Source of the DNA: Prescottella equi
GTDB lineage: Bacteria; Actinomycetota; Actinomycetes; Mycobacteriales; Mycobacteriaceae
Direction: 5' to 3'
NCBI RefSeq assembly: GCF_020171745.1
Contig: NZ_JAIVAH010000032.1
Location: forward strand, 1-64,000
DNA length: 64,000 nucleotides
Both the position numbers and the translations under genes were made by a program. Of the stretch, positions 41,567 to 49,958 are shown one piece after another (position 1 is the first letter of the stretch; every line of letters begins with the position of its first letter). The notes beneath the pieces are model-generated. The model was given only the letters and a program-made list of their open reading frames with translations. It was not told the origin of the DNA and did not search any database.

Positions 41567-42205
41567 ATGCCCCGAAATCCCGTCCTGATCCGCACGCTCG
41601 GCATCGTCGGCATCGCCGCCGTGCTCACCACCGCGGCCTGCGGCAGCGACGAGAGCGGCGCCGCCGAACCGTCGCCCGGCCCGACGACGTCCGTCACCGC
41701 TGCGGCGGCGGCCGCCACGACGAAGGCCGCGGCAGCATCGACCCCGATGACCGCGGCCGGGGCGACGACGGCGCAGCAGCAGGCCGGTTGCGTCGTCAGC
41801 GAACTGCGCCTGACCCTCGGACAGGCCCAGGGCGCCGCCGGGTCGACCGAACTCCCCCTCGTCTTCACCAATGTCAGCGGGCGAACCTGCGTGCTCGACG
41901 GCTTCCCCGGCGTCTCCTACGTGCAGGGCGGCGCGGACGGTGCCCAGGTGGGTGCGGCCGCGACCCGCTCCGGAGCGTCCACCGGAGCGGTCACGCTCAC
42001 CCCCGGCTCGACCGCGACCGCGATGGTGCGCGCGGCGGAAGTGCAGAACTACCCGGCGGACACGTGTGCACCCACCCCGGTCGCCGGTCTGCGCGTGTAC
42101 CCGCCGAACGACACCGGGTCGATCTTCGTCCCGTACGCGACCACCGGGTGCTCGAAGACAGGCGACGGCCTGAACCAACTGTCGGTCCAGGCCGTCACCG
42201 GCTGA
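41567..42205 (+). CDS. DUF4232 domain lipoprotein
   Basis: Exported lipoprotein of 212 residues. The lipobox T-A-A-C puts Cys25 as the lipidated residue. A low-complexity Ala/Thr linker spans about residues 30-68, then a DUF4232 domain of about 140 residues with conserved cysteines (C-V-V-S-E-L-R-L, T-C-V-L-D-G-F-P-G-V) and a C-terminal disulfide candidate. ATG 41567 is preceded by AGGAG; upstream in-frame sequence is not a signal peptide. Cell-surface role unknown. The 220 bases upstream (41347-41566) contain only the atzF operator and promoter sequence. Confidence 0.82.
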   Translation: MPRNPVLIRTLGIVGIAAVLTTAACGSDESGAAEPSPGPTTSVTAAAAAATTKAAAASTPMTAAGATTAQQQAGCVVSELRLTLGQAQGAAGSTELPLVFTNVSGRTCVLDGFPGVSYVQGGADGAQVGAAATRSGASTGAVTLTPGSTATAMVRAAEVQNYPADTCAPTPVAGLRVYPPNDTGSIFVPYATTGCSKTGDGLNQLSVQAVTG

Positions 42206-42208
42206 TCA

Positions 42209-42227
42209 GGTCTCGTCAGGAGAGACC
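42209..42227. terminator. Short bidirectional hairpin
   Basis: GGTCTC, 7-base loop GTCAGGA, GAGACC, between the convergent DUF4232 and mycolyltransferase genes and overlapping the last codons of the latter. Short stem, so a weak terminator candidate. Confidence 0.45.
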
Positions 42228-43376
42228 GAGCGCCTTCGCGAGCGTCGGCCAGGCCTTGGGCAACTGGACGCGCCAGTAGTCCCATTCGTGGACACCCGCG
42301 CCCGCGTAGTCGACCGTGACCGGAATGTCGAGCTGCTTCAGGCGGGACTCGAAGATGTGGGTACAGACGTTGGCACTCGCCTCGATCGTCCCGCCGAGCA
42401 CGAGACGCCGCATGTTGTCGGTCCCCTCCTCGAACTTGCCGGGCAGCCCGTTGGACACCGACAGGTAGATCGGCTTGCCACGCAGTTGCTCGGCGTTGCG
42501 GACCGAGTCGTGCGCGCGCCACTCGGGGCCCTGCGGATCCGACCACATGTTGGTGGGGTCGCCGCCCTGTGAGGTGATCGTCGTCTGCAGGACGAGGCGG
42601 CCGAGCGCGTCGTCGGTGGAATAGCACCCGCTGAATGCCGCGACACCGCGGTAGAGGTCGGGGTTCCGGTGCGTGAGCATCACCGCCGCCTGCGCGCCCA
42701 TCGAGTTGCCCGCAATCGCGTTGACCCCGTTGGTCCCGAGCTTCGCATCGATCAGCCCGGGCAGTTCCTGCGTGAGGTAGGTCTCCCACCTGTTGAGACC
42801 CAGCTTGGGATCGATCTCGTCCCAGTCCGTGTAGAGACTCGCGCGCCCACCGTTGACCAGGACGACATTGACGTCCTTGTCCGCGAAGAACGCAGGAGCA
42901 CCACCGAGTCCCGCGTTCATCCACCCGCTGTTGTTGTTGCGTGCGCTCACACCATCGAGCATGTAGAGCGTCGGGCGGGGCACCGATCGGTCCGCAGGCA
43001 GGAGCACCTGCACCGTCACCTCACGGCGCAGCGCCGGGGACGCGACAGTCAGCTGGACAGCCTGCGCCGACAGAGACTTCTCCCCGACGATCTTCGGGGT
43101 CACGATGTCGTCCCGCAGCACGGGCGGCGGCCCCGGATCCTCCTGGAGTGCCTCCGGGATCGACGAACCCGCCCCCACACTGCCGGCGCCGGAACTTCCG
43201 GCCAGGCTGCCCAGGCTGCCCAGGCTTCCGGAATCGAGGCTCCCCTGCGCCGCTGCGGGCGCTGCCGAGAGAACCAGAGCCATCGCCGCGGTACCCAACA
43301 CCGCCGCCGAGCCGGCCCGACCTCCCCGCCGCCGTCGAACGCCGTTCCTGCCGTCCTGATCGCGAACGACCCTCAT
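42216..43376 (-). CDS. Mycolyltransferase-like esterase (antigen 85 family)
   Basis: Exported alpha/beta-hydrolase of 386 residues. An Arg-rich start and hydrophobic core end at A-P-A-A-A-Q (about residue 44), then a Gly/Ser-rich linker to about 72. The nucleophile Ser225 lies in G-N-S-M-G and the catalytic histidine 363 in G-V-H-E-W-D-Y-W. Y-M-L-D-G and G-W-M-N near 138-153 match corynebacterial and rhodococcal mycolyltransferases. These move mycolic acids between trehalose and arabinogalactan outside the membrane. GGAGG precedes the ATG. The gene supports a mycolate-containing host. Confidence 0.87.
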   Translation of the reverse strand: MRVVRDQDGRNGVRRRRGGRAGSAAVLGTAAMALVLSAAPAAAQGSLDSGSLGSLGSLAGSSGAGSVGAGSSIPEALQEDPGPPPVLRDDIVTPKIVGEKSLSAQAVQLTVASPALRREVTVQVLLPADRSVPRPTLYMLDGVSARNNNSGWMNAGLGGAPAFFADKDVNVVLVNGGRASLYTDWDEIDPKLGLNRWETYLTQELPGLIDAKLGTNGVNAIAGNSMGAQAAVMLTHRNPDLYRGVAAFSGCYSTDDALGRLVLQTTITSQGGDPTNMWSDPQGPEWRAHDSVRNAEQLRGKPIYLSVSNGLPGKFEEGTDNMRRLVLGGTIEASANVCTHIFESRLKQLDIPVTVDYAGAGVHEWDYWRVQLPKAWPTLAKALGLS

Positions 43377-43518
43377 TACATACCTCCCAGTATTCGAACT
43401 CGATCCGGGACAGTAGGCGAACGCTCGGACAAACCGACATTCGGCTCCAATCCGTCACGACCGCCTGCCCCGGACCGCCGCTTCGATTTCCACTCGACGG
43501 GCGCGATACCGTATTGCT

Positions 43519-44658
43519 GTGTCCGAGTTCTCGAACAGATCTGCTGGCAGCGACTTCGATCGCGCGCTCGACGACGCTTGGGCTTCGTTCCGGTCAGGCC
43601 TCGCCGACCGCATCGCTGCAGCGTCCGTCGACGACCAGTTGATTCTCGAGACCACATCCGAGACCGACGACGCCGACGGCCGCACGCCCTTCGTGCAGTG
43701 CCGGGTGGCGGCGTCGTCCGACGGCCCTGTCGTCCGTTGCGAGATACCCACGGATCTGCAACTGCCGCCGCGACGACGGCTGACCGGCGCCGACCGCGCG
43801 CACCTGCGGTCCCAGGGGTGGATCGAACCTGATCCGGCCGAGCCGCCGCTGCAGTTCGAGGACTTCGATATCGGCGACGAGCCCGCGCTCCTCGTCGAGA
43901 AGACGTCTCGGTGGGCGGATCAGCTCGCGGCGATGATCGTCGCCGTCTTCCGGGAGACCTGGGACGTCCCGCACCCGAGCTTCCTCGCGCTGCATCACCT
44001 CGGTGAGGAAGCCGAACCCGTGCCCGGACAGACGCCCGACGCGACCCCGCGTCCCACGCCCCTCGACCGGCACCTGGCGATCCGGCCGCGGGACACGGAG
44101 CACCTGCGCGAGGTAATCGCGCAGACCGTCACCGACATCCTCGGCCACGCTCCCGAACGCGATCAGGACGGCGACATCGTGCTCCGGTTCGGCGCCGCCC
44201 TCGCGCTGGTGATCGCGAACGAGGCCGCGCCCGAGATCCAGCTGTGGGCGCCCCTGGTGCGCGACATCAGCGGGCGCACCCGCGCCGCGGAACTCGTCAC
44301 CGACCTCAACCGCCGGTGGCCGTACCTGCGCTTCGCGCTGTACGAGGACCGGCTCCGGGTGATGATCGACATGCTCGCCGACCCGTTCGTGCCGCAGCAT
44401 CTGGCAGACATGGTCGAGCACCTCGGCGACTTCCTGAACGGGGTCGACGAAGAGTTCGCGTCGCACTTCGGAGGCGTCCTGCATTTCCCGGCGACGCCTC
44501 CCGTCACCGTCGGCGACGCCCCGCCGGCCCCGACCGAGACGCCCGCCGAGGTGCCGGATCCACGTCGAGAAGAACTGCCGGACAACAAGTCCGAGCGTCC
44601 CCACCCCGTCGAGGAGCCCATCCAGCCGTCACTGTTCGACGACCTCGACGACCAGTAG
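43519..44658 (+). CDS. YbjN/type III-chaperone-like domain protein
   Basis: Cytoplasmic, acidic protein of 379 residues, no signal peptide. Residues about 185-315 (L-R-E-V-I-A-Q-T-V-T-D-I-L then L-V-T-D-L-N-R-R-W-P-Y-L-R-F-A-L-Y) have the alternating strand/helix pattern of YbjN and type III secretion chaperone-like domains. The N-terminal 120 residues form a separate domain, and the last about 55 are Pro/Glu-rich and disordered, ending S-L-F-D-D-L-D-D-Q. Domain assignment is by pattern only. GTG 43519 has no ribosome binding site, so a leaderless transcript is possible. The product is a conserved actinobacterial type of unknown role. Confidence 0.7.
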   Translation: MSEFSNRSAGSDFDRALDDAWASFRSGLADRIAAASVDDQLILETTSETDDADGRTPFVQCRVAASSDGPVVRCEIPTDLQLPPRRRLTGADRAHLRSQGWIEPDPAEPPLQFEDFDIGDEPALLVEKTSRWADQLAAMIVAVFRETWDVPHPSFLALHHLGEEAEPVPGQTPDATPRPTPLDRHLAIRPRDTEHLREVIAQTVTDILGHAPERDQDGDIVLRFGAALALVIANEAAPEIQLWAPLVRDISGRTRAAELVTDLNRRWPYLRFALYEDRLRVMIDMLADPFVPQHLADMVEHLGDFLNGVDEEFASHFGGVLHFPATPPVTVGDAPPAPTETPAEVPDPRREELPDNKSERPHPVEEPIQPSLFDDLDDQ

Positions 44659-44670
44659 CGTCACCCGCCG

Positions 44671-45177
44671 TCAGCAGGGGTTCGGTTCACCGATCTTCAC
44701 GACGGACAGCACGGCATCGCCCTCACCGATCAGCGCACCCACGGCCGGGGTCTGTCCGACGACGATCCAGTTCGAGTCGACGACCTGATTGCGCCCCTTG
44801 CCCGACGCATCCGCGCTGCGCGAGAAGAAGACTCCGTTCTCCTGGATGAGGTCCTGCGCGTCCTGGAGATTCATGCACATCACGTTCGGCATGGGCACGA
44901 GCGTCGGGGCAGAGGCCGGTGCCGGGGACGGGGACGGGGACGGGGAAGCAGCGGGAACCGTCGCGGACGGGAGCGCCACCGCACTCGACGCGGGCGGTGC
45001 ATACGTGGCCGCCGGTGCGACGGTCACGGTCGACGTCGTTGCGGGCGCCGCAGCGCTCGCATCCTCGGACGACCCACAAGCCGTCAGGGATCCGGCAACA
45101 GCCACGCCGATCCCCAGCACGACCGCCACCCCCGCGCTCCTGTTTCCGCGCACGACACGAACACCTGACGTCTTCAT
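44671..45177 (-). CDS. PASTA-domain-like lipoprotein
   Basis: Lipoprotein of 168 residues: lipobox L-T-A-C (Cys34), a Pro/Ser/Ala-rich linker with S-P-S-P-S-P-S-P-A-P, then a C-terminal PASTA-like unit (P-N-V-M-C-M-N-L-Q-D-A-Q-D-L-I, W-I-V-V-G-Q-T-P-A-V-G). PASTA domains bind peptidoglycan fragments or mediate envelope localisation. ATG 45177 has GGGGGAG upstream; a longer frame adds only 8 residues. Two cysteines in the domain (Met-Cys-Met and the terminal Cys) probably form a disulfide. Confidence 0.8.
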   Translation of the reverse strand: MKTSGVRVVRGNRSAGVAVVLGIGVAVAGSLTACGSSEDASAAAPATTSTVTVAPAATYAPPASSAVALPSATVPAASPSPSPSPAPASAPTLVPMPNVMCMNLQDAQDLIQENGVFFSRSADASGKGRNQVVDSNWIVVGQTPAVGALIGEGDAVLSVVKIGEPNPC

Positions 45178-45367
45178 CGAAGCTCCCCCGGATCCGGCCA
45201 CCGATCGGGTGGCGCGTTTTGGTCAACGGCCGAAGTTATACAGCAAGGTCCTGGGCGCGCGTTGCGATACCCCGAACAAACCAACCGAAAGGTTCTACGG
45301 TAGACAGTCCTGTCACATCATCACGAGGTCGCGCACTCCCGCGGCATCTTCCACGAATCGAGTTCCC

Positions 45368-45877
45368 ATGCGTCTTCGCACGCTCACACTGTCTCTCGTC
45401 GGCTGCGCTGCGGTTTCCGTCGCTGCGCCGGCGATCGCGTCGGCATCGACCGTTCACGACTTCCTACCGCCCGCAGTCGCCAATGCAATTCCACAGTTCG
45501 TCGCGGATGCTGTTCAGCCCCTGCTTCCGCCCGCTCCAGGAACGGTCATGCGGCCCGGAACAATTCAGGATTTCCTGCCCCGCGAGATCGTCGGCCTGAT
45601 CCCCACGGGATCCGCCGACGCACTCGGTTCGATGCTTCCTCCGGTCGCCGCACCGCCACTCGCGCCTCCGGCTCCGGCGGCCGCTCCCGCCCCGGCGCCC
45701 GCGCCTGCTCCTGCTCCTGCTCCGCAGGCAGCCCCCGCACCGCAGGCTCCTCGCCCGCAGTCCGGGTACAAGAACTGCACCGAGGCGCGCAACGCCGGCG
45801 TCACGCCGATCTACCGCGGCCAGGCCGGTTACGCCCCGCACCTCGATCGCGACAACGACGGAATCGCCTGCGAGTAG
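45368..45877 (+). CDS. Secreted Excalibur calcium-binding domain protein
   Basis: Secreted protein of 169 residues. Signal peptide to about residue 26 (A-I-A-S-A-S), a mid region with P-G-T-I-Q-D-F-L-P-R, an Ala-Pro repeat spacer (about 95-130), then a C-terminal Excalibur domain with C-T-E-A-R-N-A-G and the D-R-D-N-D-G-I-A-C-E calcium loop at the very end. The start is set at ATG 45368 because the signal peptide follows. The H-D-F-L-P-P and Q-D-F-L-P-R segments look like an internal repeat. The 190 bases upstream (45178-45367) hold only the divergent promoters. Confidence 0.85.
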   Translation: MRLRTLTLSLVGCAAVSVAAPAIASASTVHDFLPPAVANAIPQFVADAVQPLLPPAPGTVMRPGTIQDFLPREIVGLIPTGSADALGSMLPPVAAPPLAPPAPAAAPAPAPAPAPAPAPQAAPAPQAPRPQSGYKNCTEARNAGVTPIYRGQAGYAPHLDRDNDGIACE

Positions 45878-45884
45878 CACCGCT

Positions 45885-45954
45885 CGTCCCGCGCCCGAAC
45901 TGACCCGCCGCGCCCTCGATTGCGCGTGCGGGAGACCACTTCGGGTGCGGGACG
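45885..45954. terminator. Nested hairpin, bidirectional terminator
   Basis: Outer stem of 15 bp (45885-45899 against 45940-45954, one G-T pair) encloses a second hairpin of 10 bp (45904-45913 against 45922-45932, one bulged T). It lies between the convergent Excalibur and alcohol dehydrogenase genes. Confidence 0.82.
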
Positions 45955-45966
45955 GAGCCCGACCTG

Positions 45967-47100
45967 TCAGGCGTCGGTCGTGGTCGGGGTGATCACGATG
46001 TTGATCGGCCGCTCCTCGGGATGGTCGCCGCGGAGCAGTTCGATCCCGTACTCGAGGCGATCGAAGCCCAGCACATGGGTGCGCATGCGGCTGAGCGGGA
46101 ATCGGCCGGACGCGACGATGCTCGCTGCCTGCTGATACGACTGGACGCTGGACCCGCCGCACCCGATCAACCGGATGTTCTTGAGCGTCAGCAGGTCGAT
46201 CGGGAAGTTCTCGATCGGCCGGGTCTTCAGCCCCGCCGACACCACCGTGCCGCCGGTCCGGACGATGTCGAGCGCGTCGAGGATCGGGCCGGTCGCGTGC
46301 GGCGACGTGTCGAGCACGACGTCGAATCCGCGTCCGCCGGTCGTCTGGTGCGCCGCCTCCCGCAGGTCCTCGGTCTCGACGTCGACCACCACGTCGGCAC
46401 CGAATTCCTTTGCGAGATCGAGCTTGTGCCGGTCCCGCGACAGTCCGGTCGCGAGGATCGTGTCGGCGCCGGCCGCCTTCGCGGCGACGACCGCGGCGAG
46501 CCCACGCTGACCGCAGCCCAGGATCGCGATGGTCGTCCCGATCGTCGTGCCGGGTGTCGTCACCGCCCAGTCGATCGCGGCCGCCAACGGATTCCACAGC
46601 GTGGCGTCGAGCGGGTCGGTGCTTGCCGGGAACGGGTGCAGGATCGCGTTCGGGTGGATGTAGACGTGCGTCGAGTACCCACCCCACAGCGCGGGCGCGT
46701 GCCGAGTCGGGATGTACCCGTATGCATTCGGGCGGAACGGCCACCCGGAACAGCGGATGGTCGAACCCTCACGGCACGCGTCGCACCGACCGCACCCGAG
46801 GAAGGGATTGACGGCGACCCGGTCGCCGACCCGTACGCCGTCCGACCGCGGGCCACCGGCGATCTCCTCGATGATGCCGACGATCTCGTGACCGTTGATC
46901 CGCGGGAACGGCGACACCCCCGGCTCGTAGGCCGAGTGCTTCACCTCCCACGAATCGATGTCGCTGGCGCACAGCCCGTTCGCCTCCACCCGGAGCAGCG
47001 CGGCGCCGGGTTCGAGGACCGGAATCGGGAACTCCTCGAACCGCACCTCGCGCGGCCCGGTCTGTACCAGTGCGGTTGCCGTCAACGGCGTGGTTGCCAT
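45967..47100 (-). CDS. Zinc-dependent alcohol dehydrogenase
   Basis: Medium-chain dehydrogenase of 377 residues. Catalytic zinc ligands Cys44 (G-L-C-A-S-D) and His71-Glu72 (G-H-E) and the structural zinc set Cys103, Cys106, Cys109 and Cys117 are intact. The NAD(P) motif G-C-G-Q-R-G lies near residue 195. It starts 2 bases after the stop of the 87-residue gene, so it is the third gene of the amidohydrolase operon. The preceding operator at 48554 places it in the TetR regulon. The substrate is unknown. Confidence 0.88.
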   Translation of the reverse strand: MATTPLTATALVQTGPREVRFEEFPIPVLEPGAALLRVEANGLCASDIDSWEVKHSAYEPGVSPFPRINGHEIVGIIEEIAGGPRSDGVRVGDRVAVNPFLGCGRCDACREGSTIRCSGWPFRPNAYGYIPTRHAPALWGGYSTHVYIHPNAILHPFPASTDPLDATLWNPLAAAIDWAVTTPGTTIGTTIAILGCGQRGLAAVVAAKAAGADTILATGLSRDRHKLDLAKEFGADVVVDVETEDLREAAHQTTGGRGFDVVLDTSPHATGPILDALDIVRTGGTVVSAGLKTRPIENFPIDLLTLKNIRLIGCGGSSVQSYQQAASIVASGRFPLSRMRTHVLGFDRLEYGIELLRGDHPEERPINIVITPTTTDA

Positions 47101-47102
47101 AC

Positions 47103-47366
47103 TCAGCTCTCCTCCACGAATGCGCGGGACGCCTCGGCGGCCGCGATGCGCCTGCGCACCAGATCGATCGCCGCGGCCGAGGCCCCGGCCTGCTCCAGGT
47201 ACGCCAACTCGGCGGTGGCCTGCGCGACGACCGCGTCGAGGCGTTCCACCGCGAGGTCGCGGGTGAGCAGATCCTGCTCGACCCAGTCGTCCGCCTCGAT
47301 CCGCTCCTCCGCCGTCATCGGGGTGATCGGCGGCTGCTGCCAGCCGAACGGATCGGACGACGTCAC
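47103..47366 (-). CDS. Small helical protein coupled to the amidohydrolase
   Basis: Protein of 87 residues, unrecognised. The GTG at 47366 overlaps the amidohydrolase stop as GTGA. The N-terminus has W-Q-Q-P-P-I-T-P-M-T-A-E-E-R-I-E, and the rest is heptad-like and predicted helical (D-L-L-T-R-D-L-A-V-E-R-L-D-A-V-V-A, then A-A-A-I-D-L-V-R-R-R-I-A-A-A-E). No cysteine or membrane segment. Its tight coupling suggests an accessory or stabilising subunit of the amidohydrolase. Confidence 0.75.
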   Translation of the reverse strand: MTSSDPFGWQQPPITPMTAEERIEADDWVEQDLLTRDLAVERLDAVVAQATAELAYLEQAGASAAAIDLVRRRIAAAEASRAFVEES

Positions 47367-48526
47367 GCCCCGGCCCCGTCGTCGTGGAAGTTGAACAGCC
47401 GACGCGCGTTGGTCTCGACGATCTTGACGACCTCGTCGTCCGGCACGTCCTGGAAGCGGAACTCGGCGTGCTTGCGGCTGTTGGGCCAGTACGAGTCCGA
47501 GTGCGGGTAGTCGCATTCCCACGTGATGTTGTCGATGCCGACCACGTGCCGGTTCTTGAGGCCGAAGTCGTCGTCGATGAAGCAGCCGTACATGTTCTGG
47601 AACCACAGCGTCGACGGCACCACGTCCTGAACCACGTTCTGGTAGTGCCGATGGCGCTCCCACACCGCGTCGATGCGCTCGAGCATGTACGGGACCCAGC
47701 CGATGTTGCCCTCGGACAGCGCGACCTTGAGGCCCGGGAACTTGTGGAACACCGGCGAGAACAGCAGGTGCGAGGTCGACGACATCATGTTGGTCGCGTA
47801 CAGCGAGATGGTCACCGCGTACGGGGCCTCCTCCGCGGTCGCCGGCGGACGACCCGAGGAGCCGAAGTGCATGCACAGCGGCATGCCGGTCTCCTGGGCG
47901 GCGGCGAAGACCGGATCCCAGTGGGCGGTGTAGTACGACGGCAGGCCGAGCGGGACCGGGTCCTCCGGGAACGTGATGCCCTTGGCGCCCTTCGCCGCGG
48001 TGCGGTGGATCTCCTTGACGCATTCCGCGATGTCCCACAGCGGCAGGATGATCACCGGGATGAACCGGTCCGGCGCGGCGGCGCACCACTCGTCGAGGAC
48101 GTAGTCGTTGTAGGCCTTGACGCTCAGCAGCGCCAACTCCATGTCCGTGCTCTCGACGGTGAACAGGGCGCCGGCGAAACGCGGGAACGACGGGAAGCAG
48201 GTCTGTGCCCACACGCCGTCGAGGTCCATGTCGGCCAGGCGCGCCTTGGGGTCGTAGCAGCCCGGGATCATGTCGGAGTAGCGCACCGGCTCCATTCCGA
48301 AGTCCTCGGGATTCTTGCCGGCCACCGCGTTGAGCCCGATCGCGGGGAAGCGCTTGCCCTGGTAGTTCCAGACCTGCATGGGCGCGCCGCCCGACGGGGA
48401 CGGCTCCTCGACGATGCGGGGGCCGGCGTCGAGGAACTTGGTCGGCAGCCGGTCGGCCCACACGGTGGGGTGTTCGATGAGGTGGTCGTCGACCGAGACG
48501 AGCTTCATCCAAGGCTGGAGTGGCAT
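47363..48526 (-). CDS. Amidohydrolase family 2 (ACMSD-like TIM barrel) metal-dependent hydrolase
   Basis: Protein of 387 residues of the amidohydrolase-2 superfamily. Strand-1 motif S-V-D-D-H-L-I-E-H-P, F-P-E-D-P (about 190-195), H-F-G-S-S-G, and the late metal Asp in E-C-D-Y-P-H-S-D are visible. Family members decarboxylate or hydrate ring and carboxylate substrates. ATG 48526 is chosen over 48556 because AGGAGG lies 7 bases upstream. First gene of the operon with the 87-residue protein and alcohol dehydrogenase. Operator CAAACGATTGTTGCA lies 27 bases upstream. Confidence 0.85.
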   Translation of the reverse strand: MPLQPWMKLVSVDDHLIEHPTVWADRLPTKFLDAGPRIVEEPSPSGGAPMQVWNYQGKRFPAIGLNAVAGKNPEDFGMEPVRYSDMIPGCYDPKARLADMDLDGVWAQTCFPSFPRFAGALFTVESTDMELALLSVKAYNDYVLDEWCAAAPDRFIPVIILPLWDIAECVKEIHRTAAKGAKGITFPEDPVPLGLPSYYTAHWDPVFAAAQETGMPLCMHFGSSGRPPATAEEAPYAVTISLYATNMMSSTSHLLFSPVFHKFPGLKVALSEGNIGWVPYMLERIDAVWERHRHYQNVVQDVVPSTLWFQNMYGCFIDDDFGLKNRHVVGIDNITWECDYPHSDSYWPNSRKHAEFRFQDVPDDEVVKIVETNARRLFNFHDDGAGA

Positions 48527-48553
48527 TGGTGTGCCTCCTGTAGAAGTCTGTAA

Positions 48554-48568
48554 CAAACGATTGTTGCA
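48554..48568. promoter_or_regulatory. Predicted TetR operator, site A
   Basis: CAAACGATTGTTGCA, upstream of the amidohydrolase operon. It matches sites B (55471) and C (59374) at all positions but the seventh. AACAA and TTGTT flank the centre as an inverted repeat. Confidence 0.8.
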
Positions 48569-48615
48569 CTAGCGAAGGACGGATGTCCGCGAAATCGTGT
48601 GCGGAGTCCAGGGCG

Positions 48616-49509
48616 TCAGATGACGGCGGAGAGATACCCCGGTCGGATCCGCGTCTTGTCGATGTCGTCGGGCTGCCAGCCCGGAACGAGCGCGGTGCCG
48701 TCGAGGGTGCGGACCGGTCGATCCAACTCGACGAGCAACCCGAGGTTCCGGGTGATCTTCCCGGTCAGCGTCTTCGGGTCTCCCGTGCAGAGCGCCAACG
48801 CGGCCTCGGCGATGGTCTCCTCCGGTTCGGAGTTGCCGGTGGTGACACCGGGCACGGTGAGCGCGTTCTCGGTGGCGATCGAGTACTCCGGCGCCAGCGT
48901 GTTGACCGCGATGTTGTCGTCGTACAGGTCCATCGCGGCGCCCGTCGTGATCCGGTCGATCATGGCCTTGGTGCCGCCGTACAGGCAGGCACCGAACGTC
49001 GAGTTCGGAGCGAACGGCGGACCCTTGCGCGGCCCCGCCTGGGTCGACGAGATGCTCAGGATCCATCCGGCGCCCCGCTGCCGCATGCCGGGCACCGCTG
49101 CTGTCGCAAGGTCCCAACCTGCCCAGACGTTCGTCTCCACCGAGTCGTAGAAGGACTCCCGGGTCATCGCGCCGTACAGCTGGTCGAAGTGCCGGCCGGC
49201 GGCGGCATTGTTGACGAGGATGTCGACCGGCGCGCCGAACACCGACTCGGCGTGGGCGATCACCGAGGCGCGGTCGGCGGTCGGGTCACCGAGGTCGAAC
49301 ACCATGGCATCTGCGGTGCCGCCGTCGGCGCGGATCTGCGCGACGGTCTCCTCGAGCGAGCCCTGCAGGCGGCCGTCGCCGGCCCGCATCGAACGCGACA
49401 CGGCGAGCACGTGGATGCCGTCGGCGGCGAACCGCCGGGCGATGGCCCGGCCGATGCCACGGCTGGCACCGGTCACGACGGCGACGTGCGGAGTCGTGTT
49501 GTCGCTCAT
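48616..49509 (-). CDS. Short-chain dehydrogenase/reductase
   Basis: SDR of 297 residues. NAD motif T-G-A-S-R-G-I-G (residues 13-20), N-N-A-A (100-103), catalytic Ser154/155, Tyr177 and Lys181 in Y-G-G-T-K. It has a C-terminal extension of about 40 residues beyond a standard SDR. The start overlaps the DUF35 gene by ATGA. Last gene of the 98-aa-protein/synthetase/CoA-transferase/aldolase/DUF35 operon. It could oxidise or reduce the beta-hydroxy/keto group before C-C cleavage. Confidence 0.87.
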   Translation of the reverse strand: MSDNTTPHVAVVTGASRGIGRAIARRFAADGIHVLAVSRSMRAGDGRLQGSLEETVAQIRADGGTADAMVFDLGDPTADRASVIAHAESVFGAPVDILVNNAAAGRHFDQLYGAMTRESFYDSVETNVWAGWDLATAAVPGMRQRGAGWILSISSTQAGPRKGPPFAPNSTFGACLYGGTKAMIDRITTGAAMDLYDDNIAVNTLAPEYSIATENALTVPGVTTGNSEPEETIAEAALALCTGDPKTLTGKITRNLGLLVELDRPVRTLDGTALVPGWQPDDIDKTRIRPGYLSAVI

Positions 49510-49958
49510 GCGTTCACCTCATCGAGGGCCGGGGCGAAGTACGGCAGCACGACGCCGTGCTCGATCTCGTGGAACTCGACGGCGACGGGCAGTCCGATCC
49601 GGACGTCGGCCGGTGTGCAGCCGACGATGTTCGACACCATGTGGTAGCCCTCGTCGAGTTCGACGATGACCACGACGTAGGGGCTGGTGAACGCCGGCGT
49701 CTGGGGCCTGGTCACCTCGGTGTAGCTGTAGACGGTGCCCCGCCCGGCGCTCACCTGCCAGTCGAGAGTGTCCGTCCCACACCCGCGGCACAGCTTGTTC
49801 GGGTCGAACTCGGCGCGTTCGCACGCGGTGCAGCGCTGGTAGCGAAGTTCCCCGACGACACACCCGTCCCAGAACGGCTGCGACAGCACGGTCGGCTCGG
49901 GCAGCGGGATCCCTGCCTGCTGCGGCGCCAGCACGGTGGCAATGGTGTTCTCGCTCAT
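49506..49958 (-). CDS. DUF35 zinc-ribbon/OB-fold acyl-CoA-associated protein
   Basis: Protein of 150 residues. A zinc ribbon with Cys43, Cys46, Cys57 and Cys60 is followed by an OB-fold (G-T-V-Y-S-Y-T, V-V-V-I-V-E-L). DUF35 proteins form complexes with thiolase-fold enzymes; in steroid side-chain degradation the ChsH2 DUF35 domain is needed by the Ltp2 aldolase. It overlaps both neighbours by four bases (ATGA), consistent with stoichiometric assembly with the adjacent thiolase-fold protein. Confidence 0.9.
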   Translation of the reverse strand: MSENTIATVLAPQQAGIPLPEPTVLSQPFWDGCVVGELRYQRCTACERAEFDPNKLCRGCGTDTLDWQVSAGRGTVYSYTEVTRPQTPAFTSPYVVVIVELDEGYHMVSNIVGCTPADVRIGLPVAVEFHEIEHGVVLPYFAPALDEVNA

